This document shows, one piece after another, positions 20,255-28,602 of a stretch of DNA of 64,000 bases. The notes beneath the pieces were generated by a model. That model ran no database searches. It saw nothing but the letters and a program-made list of their open reading frames with translations, and was not told the origin of the DNA. The stretch is from Pseudanabaena sp. ABRG5-3. Its GTDB lineage: Bacteria; Cyanobacteriota; Cyanobacteriia; Pseudanabaenales; Pseudanabaenaceae. Position 1 is the first letter of the stretch, and each line of letters begins with the position of its first letter. The stretch spans positions 434,001 to 498,000 of the forward strand of contig NZ_AP017560.1 of the NCBI RefSeq assembly GCF_003967015.1, read 5' to 3'. The position numbers and the translations under genes are program-made.

Positions 20255-20884
20255 CTACTTAGGAAACCATAAAGCCCAATCGGTATTAGGGGTTTGTGGT
20301 TTCTTATACAAATTAGGATTGCCTGTAAATAGAACTTCTGCAATCAGTGGAAAACTTTCTGTTTGACTCGGCAGACAGTCCCAATTTGGGTGCTGCCACT
20401 CATCTAAACGTAAAACTTCAGTCAATCCTTCAGGAATAAATTTTCCATATTCATCCCTAGAAGCCAGTAAATCTTCACGGTAGTTTTCTAATAAGGCGAT
20501 CGCAATATCAAACTCGCGATCTACATACAGATCACGATGAGCAATAATATCTAGGTCATTAATGGTAATAGGTTGATCCCGAACCTCTACAGTATAAAGC
20601 TCTAGCAATTCATCATATTGGATTTTGCCAGTGATAAAAGTGTGATCGCTATCAAATCCCTGCCTACCCTGAACACAATTACCCACGCATTCCACGATTG
20701 TCGTTAACCCTTGTCCCGCAGGCCACCAAGTAATCGAGTTAAACAAAATCAACCAACGCAAATCGTCACGGAAAGCCAGCAACCTTGAGGAAACGTAGTC
20801 AATATTCATATTTCCTAAGCAAGGCATTTCAATCGCATTAAATCGGCGATCGAGAAATTCGAGAATTTGCTGTGGTGATTCCAT
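20255..20884 (-). CDS. Hypothetical protein
   Basis: 209 residues with no family I recognise. It is soluble, acidic, rich in aromatic residues, with no signal peptide or membrane span. It starts six bases beyond the end of the Uma2 gene, so the two are probably co-transcribed. The last two codons (AAG TAG) lie in the end of a MITE-like element, so the natural C-terminus may have been replaced. Coding likelihood is supported by length, operon spacing and ordinary codon usage. Confidence 0.65.
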   Translation of the reverse strand: MESPQQILEFLDRRFNAIEMPCLGNMNIDYVSSRLLAFRDDLRWLILFNSITWWPAGQGLTTIVECVGNCVQGRQGFDSDHTFITGKIQYDELLELYTVEVRDQPITINDLDIIAHRDLYVDREFDIAIALLENYREDLLASRDEYGKFIPEGLTEVLRLDEWQHPNWDCLPSQTESFPLIAEVLFTGNPNLYKKPQTPNTDWALWFPK

Positions 20885-20889
20885 CGATT

Positions 20890-21471
20890 TTAGGAAAGAA
20901 TATCACTGACTTTAATTTTTATTTCTGGAACTACTTCACTCTTAATCAAATCATCACCTGTATAGATCACTTCTTCATAAAATCCTTCCACCAAAGACAA
21001 CACTGTGATTTTGCTCCGTATCGGATCGACAATCCAATATTCCGCAATTCCCCGTGCTGCATACTCAGAACGCTTGAATCGATAGTCTCGCGACTCATTT
21101 TCACTATCTGCCGATACTACCTCGATCGCTACCAATGGTGGTGGCATATCGAAAATAATTGTTCCTCTTGTAGTAGTTTCTAGCGCCGCCCGACATTCTT
21201 CTCCCAAAATCAACAAATCAGGAATTCTCACCTTAGCTCTCCGTCCATTTACCTCAATCATAATTTCTTTGTATTTTAGTAAATGAAATGGAATGAATTT
21301 ACCCAATTCAAATAACAGGTGCATCGATACATCAGAGTTAAAAATTGATTCTGGCGGCATTAAAACTAATTCTCCATCCACTAGTTCATAACGATTTTTA
21401 GTGCCATCATCATAGGCATAGTAATCCTCAAAGGAGAGATACTTAACTTGTGGCTGAGCAGCTTGAACCAT
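20890..21471 (-). CDS. Uma2 family (DUF820) putative restriction endonuclease
   Basis: 193 residues from the ATG at 21471 (the frame has another ATG at 21489). Uma2 proteins have a PD-(D/E)XK nuclease fold. Here the expected elements are visible: NRYELVDGELVLM near the start, RIPDLLIL with the P-D, then LVAIEVVSADSENESRDYRFKRSEYAARGIAEYWIVDP, in which E-V and the lysine complete the site. Cyanobacterial genomes carry many copies, usually without a partner methylase, and their targets are not established. It is upstream of, and nearly contiguous with, an unknown gene at 20255-20884. Confidence 0.85.
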   Translation of the reverse strand: MVQAAQPQVKYLSFEDYYAYDDGTKNRYELVDGELVLMPPESIFNSDVSMHLLFELGKFIPFHLLKYKEIMIEVNGRRAKVRIPDLLILGEECRAALETTTRGTIIFDMPPPLVAIEVVSADSENESRDYRFKRSEYAARGIAEYWIVDPIRSKITVLSLVEGFYEEVIYTGDDLIKSEVVPEIKIKVSDILS

Positions 21472-21516
21472 GAATATAATTCCATTCACTGATTACATAT
21501 TACTACAACAGCAAGC

Positions 21517-21602
21517 TAAGTAGCTCAGTTTAATTAAGCCCTAGGTTCCGCCTGCTTAGCGGGCGGAACCTAGGGCTTTAGTTTACTTATGCCTAGCTAC
21601 TG
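21517..21602. mobile_element. MITE-like element, variant D
   Basis: Outer AAGTAGCT / GCCTAGCTACT repeats like those of copies A-C surround a different core: a perfect 17-bp stem (21536-21552 and 21562-21578) of sequence AAGCCCTAGGTTCCGCC. The shared ends with an exchanged core suggest a modular family. Confidence 0.55.
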
Positions 21603-21624
21603 AGTAGAAGTGGCAAAGCTAATT

Positions 21625-22746
21625 CTATTTGCTTGCTTTAATAATTATTTGATTTATCTCTGACTCTTGAGCCTCAATGCTCTCCAATAAGCGAAACTGT
21701 ACTAGCGATCGCAGTAGATTATGTTCAGGATATTTGACATTAAAATAGACATTTCCTGCTAAATAATCTGTAAAAAATCGTAAGCCCAACTCAAAGGTAA
21801 TTACCCGAATAGCATCGTAAATATAGTCATAATCATATTCCGTCAGAAATGATCGTGCTGTTGAGAGATAGCCCTGCAAAATTGCTTCACAAAGTTCCGT
21901 ATTGAACTCTACACTTTCCCAGTTCTCAATCTCCTCTCCCGCAGGATTACAGCCAGAGCGTAGACAATCGCCAAGGTCATAATGTACTAATCCTGATTTA
22001 ATCGTGTCAAGATCGACCACACTCACTGCTAAATTAGTCTGCTTATCAAAGAGAATATTATTTACTTTCGGATCACCGTGCATTGTTCGCAATGGTAGTT
22101 TTCCTGAAGCTTTGGCATCTTCTAAAATATAGGCTAAACCCTTGCGATCGCTCACAATTTGCAAACAATTATCAACTTCAGGAGACCTAGAGATATTACT
22201 CTTTGCAAGTACTTCTTCGTACTGTAAAAGATAACGAGGTGTGATATGAAAACCTTCTAAAGTATCGGCTAATTTCTCTGGCAATAAATCACTAGTCAAA
22301 TGATGGAATGTCCCTAACGCATAGCCAACTTCTCGCGCCTGTTCCCGATTTTCCATCACATCAAAAGATTGCGAATCCTCGATAAAACTTAGCGATCGCC
22401 AGAATTCGCCATTCTCAGTTTGATAGTAGTCTTTGCCTTGATGTGTGGATAATATTTGTGGAACAATCCATCGGCGATCTAGTGGTATATCTTTGAGGCG
22501 ATCGCGTACATGTTCGTAGTAAATCCGCATATTTTGCATCACCAGTTGTGGCTCCCGAAATACATTGGTATTTAAGCGCTGCAAAATAAAAGACTGAGTT
22601 TCTATCCCTTTCTCAGTCAAGCCTACAGTCACTAGAAAAGTATCATTAATATTACCGCTACCAAAGGGGCTTACCCCCGCAATCCTTTGCTGTGGCGAGA
22701 AATTTTGGGCGATCGCCATAAGTTTTGTCTGTTCGTGATGATCCAT
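21625..22746 (-). CDS. Aminoglycoside-phosphotransferase-fold kinase (N-acetylhexosamine kinase-like)
   Basis: 373 residues; Met10 is an alternative start. The protein-kinase-like APH fold is indicated by FGSGNINDTFLV (nucleotide loop), MHGDPKVNNILF (catalytic loop with Asp and Asn) and VVDLDTIKSGLVHYDLGDCLR (metal-binding DxD-type segment). Overall it resembles the NahK group of N-acetylhexosamine 1-kinases and other sugar or choline kinases, so the product is probably a sugar phosphate. It stands alone, without a recognisable salvage operon, so the substrate is open. Confidence 0.8.
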   Translation of the reverse strand: MDHHEQTKLMAIAQNFSPQQRIAGVSPFGSGNINDTFLVTVGLTEKGIETQSFILQRLNTNVFREPQLVMQNMRIYYEHVRDRLKDIPLDRRWIVPQILSTHQGKDYYQTENGEFWRSLSFIEDSQSFDVMENREQAREVGYALGTFHHLTSDLLPEKLADTLEGFHITPRYLLQYEEVLAKSNISRSPEVDNCLQIVSDRKGLAYILEDAKASGKLPLRTMHGDPKVNNILFDKQTNLAVSVVDLDTIKSGLVHYDLGDCLRSGCNPAGEEIENWESVEFNTELCEAILQGYLSTARSFLTEYDYDYIYDAIRVITFELGLRFFTDYLAGNVYFNVKYPEHNLLRSLVQFRLLESIEAQESEINQIIIKASK

Positions 22747-22835
22747 GTTTCGCCTGAGCCATATCGCAATTTTAAGATGACTATAACAAAACCTAAGCCC
22801 GTCCTAGCCAAGTTGATAATGGTTATGCGATTTAA

Positions 22836-22892
22836 TAAAGAATTGATTTTTTGTGGCGCGGCGAAGCTGCGCCACAAAAAATCAATTCTTTA
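22836..22892. repeat. Perfect 24-bp palindrome with GCGAAGC in the loop
   Basis: Arms 22836-22859 and 22869-22892 are exact inverted copies around a 9-base loop containing GCGAAGC. It occupies part of the 313-base gap between divergent genes 21625-22746 and 23060-24274. Around 22911-22995 the gap also holds a decayed AT-rich segment with AGCTAAGCC and GCAAAGCGGGCGG that may be an old element copy; nothing else was recognised. Confidence 0.75.
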
Positions 22893-23059
22893 ATTGTCCT
22901 GCATGTCCCTAATTAGCTAAGCCTAGAATCTTGTGCGGTCTGCAAAGCGGGCGGTGCAGGATCTGGTTTTGGGTTTTAACTATGCTGAACTCCTTATAAA
23001 GCAGAGCTTGTTATATTGGAGATAGTAAACTCTCTATTGCCATCAATCCGCATAAAAAC

Positions 23060-24274
23060 ATGACCTTTGCCACTACTACCTCACCTACCCATACCAATTT
23101 CCAGATTCGGAAAGATATCCTCGAAATGCAGCCTAGCCTCGTCCAATGGCGTAGAGACTTTCATCGTTTCCCCGAATTAGGCTTTCAAGAACGACGCACA
23201 TCAACTGCGATCGCTGAAAAATTAACGGCATGGGGCATACCCCACCAAACAGGCATCGCGCAAACAGGGATCGTTGCTACGATTACGGGCAAAAAAAAGG
23301 GAAATGGCAAAGTTCTCGCCATCCGAGCTGATATGGATGCTTTGCCAATTCAGGAAGAAAATATCATCAGTTACCGCTCTCAAATTGATAATATGATGCA
23401 CGCCTGTGGTCATGATGGACATACAGCGATCGCCTTGGGTATTGCCAAATATCTCTGGGAACATCGCGCCGACTTTAGCGGTACGGTAAAAGTTATTTTC
23501 CAGCCTGCCGAGGAGGGGCCTGGGGGCGCAAAACCGATGATCGAGGCAGGAGTATTAGAGAATCCCAAGGTTGATGCCTTGATTGGTTTACATCTGTGGA
23601 ATAATCTGCCCCTTGGTACAGTCGGTGTGCGAAGTGGAGCCTTGATGGCAGCTACCGAATATTTCCATTGCAAAATTATTGGACGTGGCGGACATGGTGC
23701 GCTTCCCCAACAAACAATTGATTCCATTTTAGTTGCTGCCCAAGTCGTCAATAGCCTGCATAGTATTGTTTCCCGCAATGTCAGTCCCCTTGAATCGGCG
23801 GTAATTAGTATTGGTGAGTTTCATGCGGGTTCGGCGGTAAATGTAATTGCTGATTCCGCCAGAATTAGTGGTACAGTGCGCTATTTTAATCCTGAAGTGG
23901 GTGAAAAGCTAGCAGTTCGATTAGAAGAGGTAATCGCAGGGATATGTGCAGCTCACGGGGCAAAATATGATCTGCAATATCACAAGCTCTATCCCGCGGT
24001 AATTAATGATTATGCGATCGCAGAATTAGTTCGCTCTGTCGCTGAAACGGTAATTGAAACTCCCGAAGGTATCGTTCCCGAATGCCAAACAATGGGTGGA
24101 GAGGATGTATCTTTCTTTTTGGAAGCTGTCCCCGGTTGCTATTTCTTCCTTGGTTCTGCCAATTCAGATAAGGGGTTAGCCTATCCGCACCATCATCCTC
24201 GGTTTAATTTTGATGAAATCGCTCTAGCTACAGGTGTGGAGATATTTGCCCGTTGTGTCGAGCGATTTATGTAA
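23060..24274 (+). CDS. M20-family amidohydrolase (N-acyl-L-amino acid / IAA-conjugate hydrolase type)
   Basis: 404 residues of the M20D peptidase group, cytosolic zinc/manganese hydrolases removing acyl groups from amino acids (hippurate, indole-acetyl or N-acetyl conjugates). Visible ligands: ADMDALPI, MHACGHDGHTAI, FQPAEEGPGGAKPMIEAG, GLHLWNN and near the end HHHPRFNFDE. The dimerisation lid runs from about residue 195 to 310. Full length. No neighbouring gene points to one substrate. Confidence 0.92.
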   Translation: MTFATTTSPTHTNFQIRKDILEMQPSLVQWRRDFHRFPELGFQERRTSTAIAEKLTAWGIPHQTGIAQTGIVATITGKKKGNGKVLAIRADMDALPIQEENIISYRSQIDNMMHACGHDGHTAIALGIAKYLWEHRADFSGTVKVIFQPAEEGPGGAKPMIEAGVLENPKVDALIGLHLWNNLPLGTVGVRSGALMAATEYFHCKIIGRGGHGALPQQTIDSILVAAQVVNSLHSIVSRNVSPLESAVISIGEFHAGSAVNVIADSARISGTVRYFNPEVGEKLAVRLEEVIAGICAAHGAKYDLQYHKLYPAVINDYAIAELVRSVAETVIETPEGIVPECQTMGGEDVSFFLEAVPGCYFFLGSANSDKGLAYPHHHPRFNFDEIALATGVEIFARCVERFM

Positions 24275-24427
24275 CAATTTCTGAATGTAATCTATCCGAA
24301 CACAACGAGATTATTACTTTTTGCTGCTTGATTAAAGAAAATTTATGATAGGCGTTATACTACTTAGTGAATCTCGTTTTGATGAGATTTGTAAGTTTGT
24401 AGCACCCCCCTTAGGAGTCAACTAGAT

Positions 24428-26239
24428 ATGGGGAATATGAATAATAAGTTATCGCAGATAATACCTTCAGTAAAGCCTACAGCTCTTAATCTACAAACTA
24501 GACCATTTGCTCCACTCGCAACGCAAGAGGAAGAATCTGTTTCCCAAGGACAGAACAAATCACTACCAGAGAAATTAACATTTTCTGAGAATATATTAGA
24601 GAAACTAATCAATACGCCAAAGTCCGAATCGGCTACGCCAGTTCAAAGAAGACCAGAGAATCGGTTCAGAGCGAAAATGACAGTTCAGGCAAAACTGACT
24701 CAAAATCAACCAGTTCAACTTCAAGAGGATGTAAAAGAAGAAAAGATTCAAGAAGAACGGGTGGAAGACACAGAATTCTCAAATTTGGAACCGTTAGTTC
24801 AGAATGAGCGATATATTGGTATTTCCCATATTCAGAGGGAACTAGTCGATGAAAATGCTGCAAGCAAGGTTGACAGCTTAGATGTTGTTTATGAATTGAT
24901 TGCTCATAAGCTAGCCTATAAAGGTATAGATGGGATACCAGCAGAAATGGGGCAGTGGCTAGATAATCAAGGCTATCAAAGGAATTGGCTCGGCACAGTC
25001 CAAGGTTCGGGTTTATTTTGTGGACTAATCATGCCCAAAGAGGGTTCTGACAAGAAACCTGTTTTAGCTTTCAAAGGAACTGATTTTGGTAAAACAGGTG
25101 ATGCGCTAGCTGATGCCGATCCAGTTGCAGTTGGTTTTACAGCTTTTAAGTTAAAACAAGAGCAAATTCAAGGATTAATTAGTCAAGCTGGGGGAAAGGT
25201 AGTAGTGACTGGGCATAGTTTAGGAGGCGCATTAGCCCAACATGCTGCTTCTGCTTTTACAGGTAACATCAGTAAAGTAGTCACCTTTCAAGCTCCTGGA
25301 ATTAGTCAAGAACAAGTTAGACAATTTAATAACAATGTTAATGATATGGAAGAAGATGAGAGACCAGAAGTTGTGCATCATCTTGCCACAGGTGACATAG
25401 TGGATCTTGCAGGTGGTAAACATATTGGCGGATCGGGTTTATATGCAGGGAAAGGAAATGCTGAATTCTTTCTACATAACTTAGAGAGTAGTGGTCCAAA
25501 TAATCACACTAAATTCTTGCTCCAAGATGAAGCATTCAAAGAACAACAAGAGCAAGCAGGCATCGACGATGAAGCCCGTGAGCAAGTTGGTTTAAGGGAT
25601 AGCCAGATTGGGGTAAATCAAAAAGTTGGACAGTATGATGATAATCCTTTTGCAAGCAATCAATTCATTTTTGAACGTGGAAGAGAAATGGCTGCACCAG
25701 GAGCAGCATTACTACTCGGAGGGAAAGAAGTGGCTCAAGGAGGAATGGGACTTGCTAAAGAAGGACTTGGAAATTGGAGGCAGGGAGGAGCATGGAATAG
25801 AACTAAAGGTGTTGGCAAAATGATTGGTGGTGGTATCGGTACTGTCGCTGGTGGGGTCGGCGCAGTTGCTGGTGGGGTCGGTGCAGTCGCTGGTGGTGTG
25901 ACTGGAGCATTAGGTGGAGCGATCGCAGTAGGTGCATACGAAACAGGTAAGGGTGCGATCGAAGGTTTGTCTACTGGCGCTAAGATGGGTAGCTCTGCGG
26001 GGCGGGCCTTAATGAGTGGTGGGTCTGGGCTAGCAGAGGAAGGAATGAAAAATTGGAAACAGGGAGGAGTTTGGAATAAAACTAAAGGCGTTGGCAAAAT
26101 GATCGGTGGCGGTTTAGGCGCATTAGCAGGTGGTGTGACTGCTGGTGTCGGCGGTCTAGCTGGTGGGGCTTTAGGAGGCGTTGGTGGCGCTATTACAGGA
26201 ATACCAAAAGCTCTGTGGAAGCGAGGTAAGAGAAAGTAG
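24428..26239 (+). CDS. Class-3 lipase-like protein with C-terminal glycine-zipper repeats
   Basis: 603 residues starting at ATG 24428 after TAGGAG. Residues 1-130 are low-complexity and polar and include VQAKLT, a phrase found at the start of eCIS-associated (DUF4157-bearing) cyanobacterial proteins. Residues 145-360 form an alpha/beta hydrolase with the nucleophile elbow GHSLGG (Ser about 264), as in fungal-type class 3 lipases; HHLATGDIVDL and a later HN likely supply Asp and His. Residues 425-600 are hydrophobic and Gly/Ala-rich, with two similar units (GLAKEGLGNWRQGG..., GLAEEGMKNWKQGG...), each followed by GVGKMIGGG and AGGV repeats that could insert in membranes. No signal peptide. I infer a secreted or injected lipase effector; a housekeeping lipase is the alternative. 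Confidence 0.7.
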   Translation: MGNMNNKLSQIIPSVKPTALNLQTRPFAPLATQEEESVSQGQNKSLPEKLTFSENILEKLINTPKSESATPVQRRPENRFRAKMTVQAKLTQNQPVQLQEDVKEEKIQEERVEDTEFSNLEPLVQNERYIGISHIQRELVDENAASKVDSLDVVYELIAHKLAYKGIDGIPAEMGQWLDNQGYQRNWLGTVQGSGLFCGLIMPKEGSDKKPVLAFKGTDFGKTGDALADADPVAVGFTAFKLKQEQIQGLISQAGGKVVVTGHSLGGALAQHAASAFTGNISKVVTFQAPGISQEQVRQFNNNVNDMEEDERPEVVHHLATGDIVDLAGGKHIGGSGLYAGKGNAEFFLHNLESSGPNNHTKFLLQDEAFKEQQEQAGIDDEAREQVGLRDSQIGVNQKVGQYDDNPFASNQFIFERGREMAAPGAALLLGGKEVAQGGMGLAKEGLGNWRQGGAWNRTKGVGKMIGGGIGTVAGGVGAVAGGVGAVAGGVTGALGGAIAVGAYETGKGAIEGLSTGAKMGSSAGRALMSGGSGLAEEGMKNWKQGGVWNKTKGVGKMIGGGLGALAGGVTAGVGGLAGGALGGVGGAITGIPKALWKRGKRK

Positions 26240-26274
26240 AGATAAATTGAGAAGTACTTATCACCATAAATACT

Positions 26275-26769
26275 ATGAATAATTCAACCCCAAAATTGCG
26301 ATTTTCTGGCAAAAGAACAGGTGTTTCCATTACTTTGCCGATTGGATGGCATCAAGAAAGTGGCGAAGATCCAAGTTTCGCTATCGACATATATTATCAA
26401 TCTCTAGGAGAGCCTTACTCACCTTGCATAACCATTAAAATTATTGAAATTCCTAAATCTGAATACCATCAGAATAATTATCAAGAACTATCAGAGATTC
26501 TGTTGGCTGAACAGGCGCAGTCTATTTTTTCACATACCCTAGAGATATTAGAGCAACTAATAGAAAATATTGATGATCATCCTGCTCGAATTGATATTTT
26601 TAAGATGATTGATGAAGAAACTAAAATACCAGTAACTCAATATCAAGTAACTATACAATTGGCAGCTTCTGTATGCGGAATAGTTGCAATCATGAAGACT
26701 GAAGATCAGGATGTCTATTTGCCTGTTTTTAATGAAGCAGTAAGATCTTTGCGATTGCCATCAAGTTAA
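26275..26769 (+). CDS. Small DcrB/EagR-like (PsbP-fold) protein
   Basis: 164 residues, 35 bases after the lipase-like gene and probably co-transcribed. The pattern GVSITLPIGWHQES...FAIDIYY near the start and FNEAVRSLRLPS at the end matches the DcrB/DUF1795 type of PsbP-like fold. In type VI secretion, DUF1795 (EagR) proteins are dedicated chaperones that shield hydrophobic segments of effectors. Given the Gly-rich hydrophobic repeats of the upstream protein, a chaperone or immunity role is plausible. No signal peptide or lipobox is present, unlike DcrB proper. The fold call is from sequence pattern only. Confidence 0.6.
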   Translation: MNNSTPKLRFSGKRTGVSITLPIGWHQESGEDPSFAIDIYYQSLGEPYSPCITIKIIEIPKSEYHQNNYQELSEILLAEQAQSIFSHTLEILEQLIENIDDHPARIDIFKMIDEETKIPVTQYQVTIQLAASVCGIVAIMKTEDQDVYLPVFNEAVRSLRLPSS

Positions 26770-26870
26770 TTCGGTGCGATCGCTTCAAAATTTCCAAGTA
26801 GCGATCGCCTACTTAAATCACGCATTCTTGCAGCTATTTGGGTTTTATGTCCTAAGCAAAACTTTCATTG

Positions 26871-27803
26871 CTATAGGTTTCCACTAATTGTATTTGTCAG
26901 AACAGCAATTTCGCTGAAAAGCTGGCGTAGCCATTTATGGGTGCTTTGATTGGCTGTGCTTTGATGCCAGCGCATGACTACGAAAAAGCCATCAATTTCT
27001 AAGGGGCAAGGAAAAACCTTGAGGTTCAAGTCCTTAGCAAAAGCGATCGCAACTCGTTCTGCGAGCGTAGTAATCAAGTCTGTACGCGCAATGATAGAAG
27101 GCGCAACCAAAAAATGAGGAATAGAAAGCCTAATATTACGGCTGAGTCCTTGGATGGCAAGGGTATCATCAACTTTCCCAACCATATCTTCTTTAATCGA
27201 AATCAGTAGATGGGAAGTTGTGAGATATTCTTCTAACGATAGAGAATCTTGAATTGAGGAATGGTCTTGACGACAGACACAGACAAATCGCTCTTGGAAA
27301 AGGAACTGTTCTTGATGCCAAGGGATCTGTTCAGGAAATACACCACAGATGAGATCGACTTTGCCATTATCTAACAAATCAAAAAGTTGTTGCCGATCGC
27401 CTGTTCGCACTTGAATTTTCAGATTGGGAGCAACCTGTTCTAATTTCTCTAACAATGGTGGTAACAGCACAAATTCCACATAGTCAGTCATACCGATCGC
27501 AAATACGCGATCGCTAGTCATTGGCTCAAAAACTATATCGGAAGCTAGGGCTGACTGAATTTGTTGTAATGCTGGCTGAATCTGTTTTGCTAAGGCGATC
27601 GCTACGGGAGTGGGTTGCAGTCCCGATTTTGCCCTAATGAACAATTCATCTTTAGTCAAATGTCGCAATCTCGCTAGAGCGTTACTCGTCGCAGGTTGGC
27701 TCAAGCCAATGCGTTCACCAGCGCGGGTGACATGGCGATCGCGCATGAGTGCATCAAACACCACCAACAGATTGAGATCGATTTGACTTAGACTAAAATT
27801 CAT
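26871..27803 (-). CDS. LysR-family transcriptional regulator
   Basis: 310 residues from ATG 27803 (MNFSLSQIDLNLL); the frame runs 20 codons further but with unlikely sequence. The helix-turn-helix occupies residues 8-66 (LNLLVVFDALMRDRHVTRAGERIGLSQPATSNALARLRHL, given here in part as the recognisable NodD/PnbR-type start) and the co-inducer domain residues 90-300. It is divergent from the oxidoreductase gene at 27964 and, as usual for LysR, probably controls that gene from the 160-base spacer between them. Confidence 0.88.
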   Translation of the reverse strand: MNFSLSQIDLNLLVVFDALMRDRHVTRAGERIGLSQPATSNALARLRHLTKDELFIRAKSGLQPTPVAIALAKQIQPALQQIQSALASDIVFEPMTSDRVFAIGMTDYVEFVLLPPLLEKLEQVAPNLKIQVRTGDRQQLFDLLDNGKVDLICGVFPEQIPWHQEQFLFQERFVCVCRQDHSSIQDSLSLEEYLTTSHLLISIKEDMVGKVDDTLAIQGLSRNIRLSIPHFLVAPSIIARTDLITTLAERVAIAFAKDLNLKVFPCPLEIDGFFVVMRWHQSTANQSTHKWLRQLFSEIAVLTNTISGNL

Positions 27804-27882
27804 AACATGAATGATTTTTATATAAATTATCCATTGGACAAATGAATGATACTCGATCCACACTTGATGTAATTAGAACCTC

Positions 27883-27932
27883 AGTTCGATACAGCCATTC
27901 GCGCCGCACGGCGCGAATGGCTGTATCGAACT
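27883..27932. repeat. Perfect 23-bp palindrome in a divergent promoter region
   Basis: Arms 27883-27905 and 27910-27932 are exact inverted copies with a GCAC loop. It lies between the LysR gene and its divergent neighbour, where a LysR operator would be expected, but its GC-rich form matches the other extragenic palindromes of this window rather than a T-N11-A operator. Confidence 0.7.
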
Positions 27933-27963
27933 CTCGTTAATTAGAATTATTAGGAGTAACCGT

Positions 27964-28602
27964 ATGAAAATTGCGTTTATTGGCACTGGCAATGTCGGCG
28001 CACCCCTCGCCGATCGCTTACAAAAACTCGGTCATCAAGTCTTCATCGCCGCCCGCAATCCGCAATCTAAGTCAGTTCTAGAAGCTACCAGCCGCAATTC
28101 TGAACTGATTGTCAAATCTCCGCTCGAAGCTGTCCAAGAAGCAGAAATTGTGTTTTTAGCAACTCCTTTTAATGAGATCGAGATTGCCCTTACTCCTATG
28201 AAATCGTTACTGGATGGCAAAATTTTAGTAGATTGCACTAATCCCGTTGGCGCAAATCTATCGCATGGCCTGCAAAGTCAAATTTCTGGCAGTGAAACCG
28301 TTCAAGAATTTGTCCCTAATGCCTATGTAGTGAAAGCCTTTACTATTTATGGTTTCGAGAACTTTGAAGATAGTACCTATGCTGGCTATGGTGATATCAA
28401 ACCTGCGATGCTAATAGCTGGTAATGATCAATCTGCCAAAGAAAAGGTAAGTTCTCTCTGTTCCCAATTAGGATGGGAACCAGTGGATACAGGTAAATTA
28501 TCCATGAGCTTACATCTAGAGCATATGACTTTGCTATGGATTCAGATGGCGAGAGTTCAAGGCAAAGGCTCAGGTTTTGTTTGGGCAATGTTACAGCGCT
28601 AG
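27964..28602 (+). CDS. NADP-binding oxidoreductase (F420:NADP reductase-like fold)
   Basis: 212 residues with a Rossmann start IAFIGTGNVGAPLADRL and AARNP after strand two, typical of the NADP_oxidoreductase coenzyme F420-dependent family. Cyanobacteria contain many such proteins; most are thought to be NADPH-linked reductases of unassigned substrate. ATG 27964 follows TAGGAG. Its last bases CTAG overlap the end of the convergent MGMT gene by four bases. Probably controlled by the divergent LysR regulator. Confidence 0.82.
   Translation: MKIAFIGTGNVGAPLADRLQKLGHQVFIAARNPQSKSVLEATSRNSELIVKSPLEAVQEAEIVFLATPFNEIEIALTPMKSLLDGKILVDCTNPVGANLSHGLQSQISGSETVQEFVPNAYVVKAFTIYGFENFEDSTYAGYGDIKPAMLIAGNDQSAKEKVSSLCSQLGWEPVDTGKLSMSLHLEHMTLLWIQMARVQGKGSGFVWAMLQR

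Noticed and set aside
22671-22893. Overlapping short frames on both strands near 22.7-22.9 kb
   Set aside because: They arise from the palindrome at 22836-22892 and the antisense of the kinase-like gene.
27883-27932. The palindrome as LysR operator
   Set aside because: It lacks the T-N11-A form and matches the extragenic hairpin class present elsewhere.
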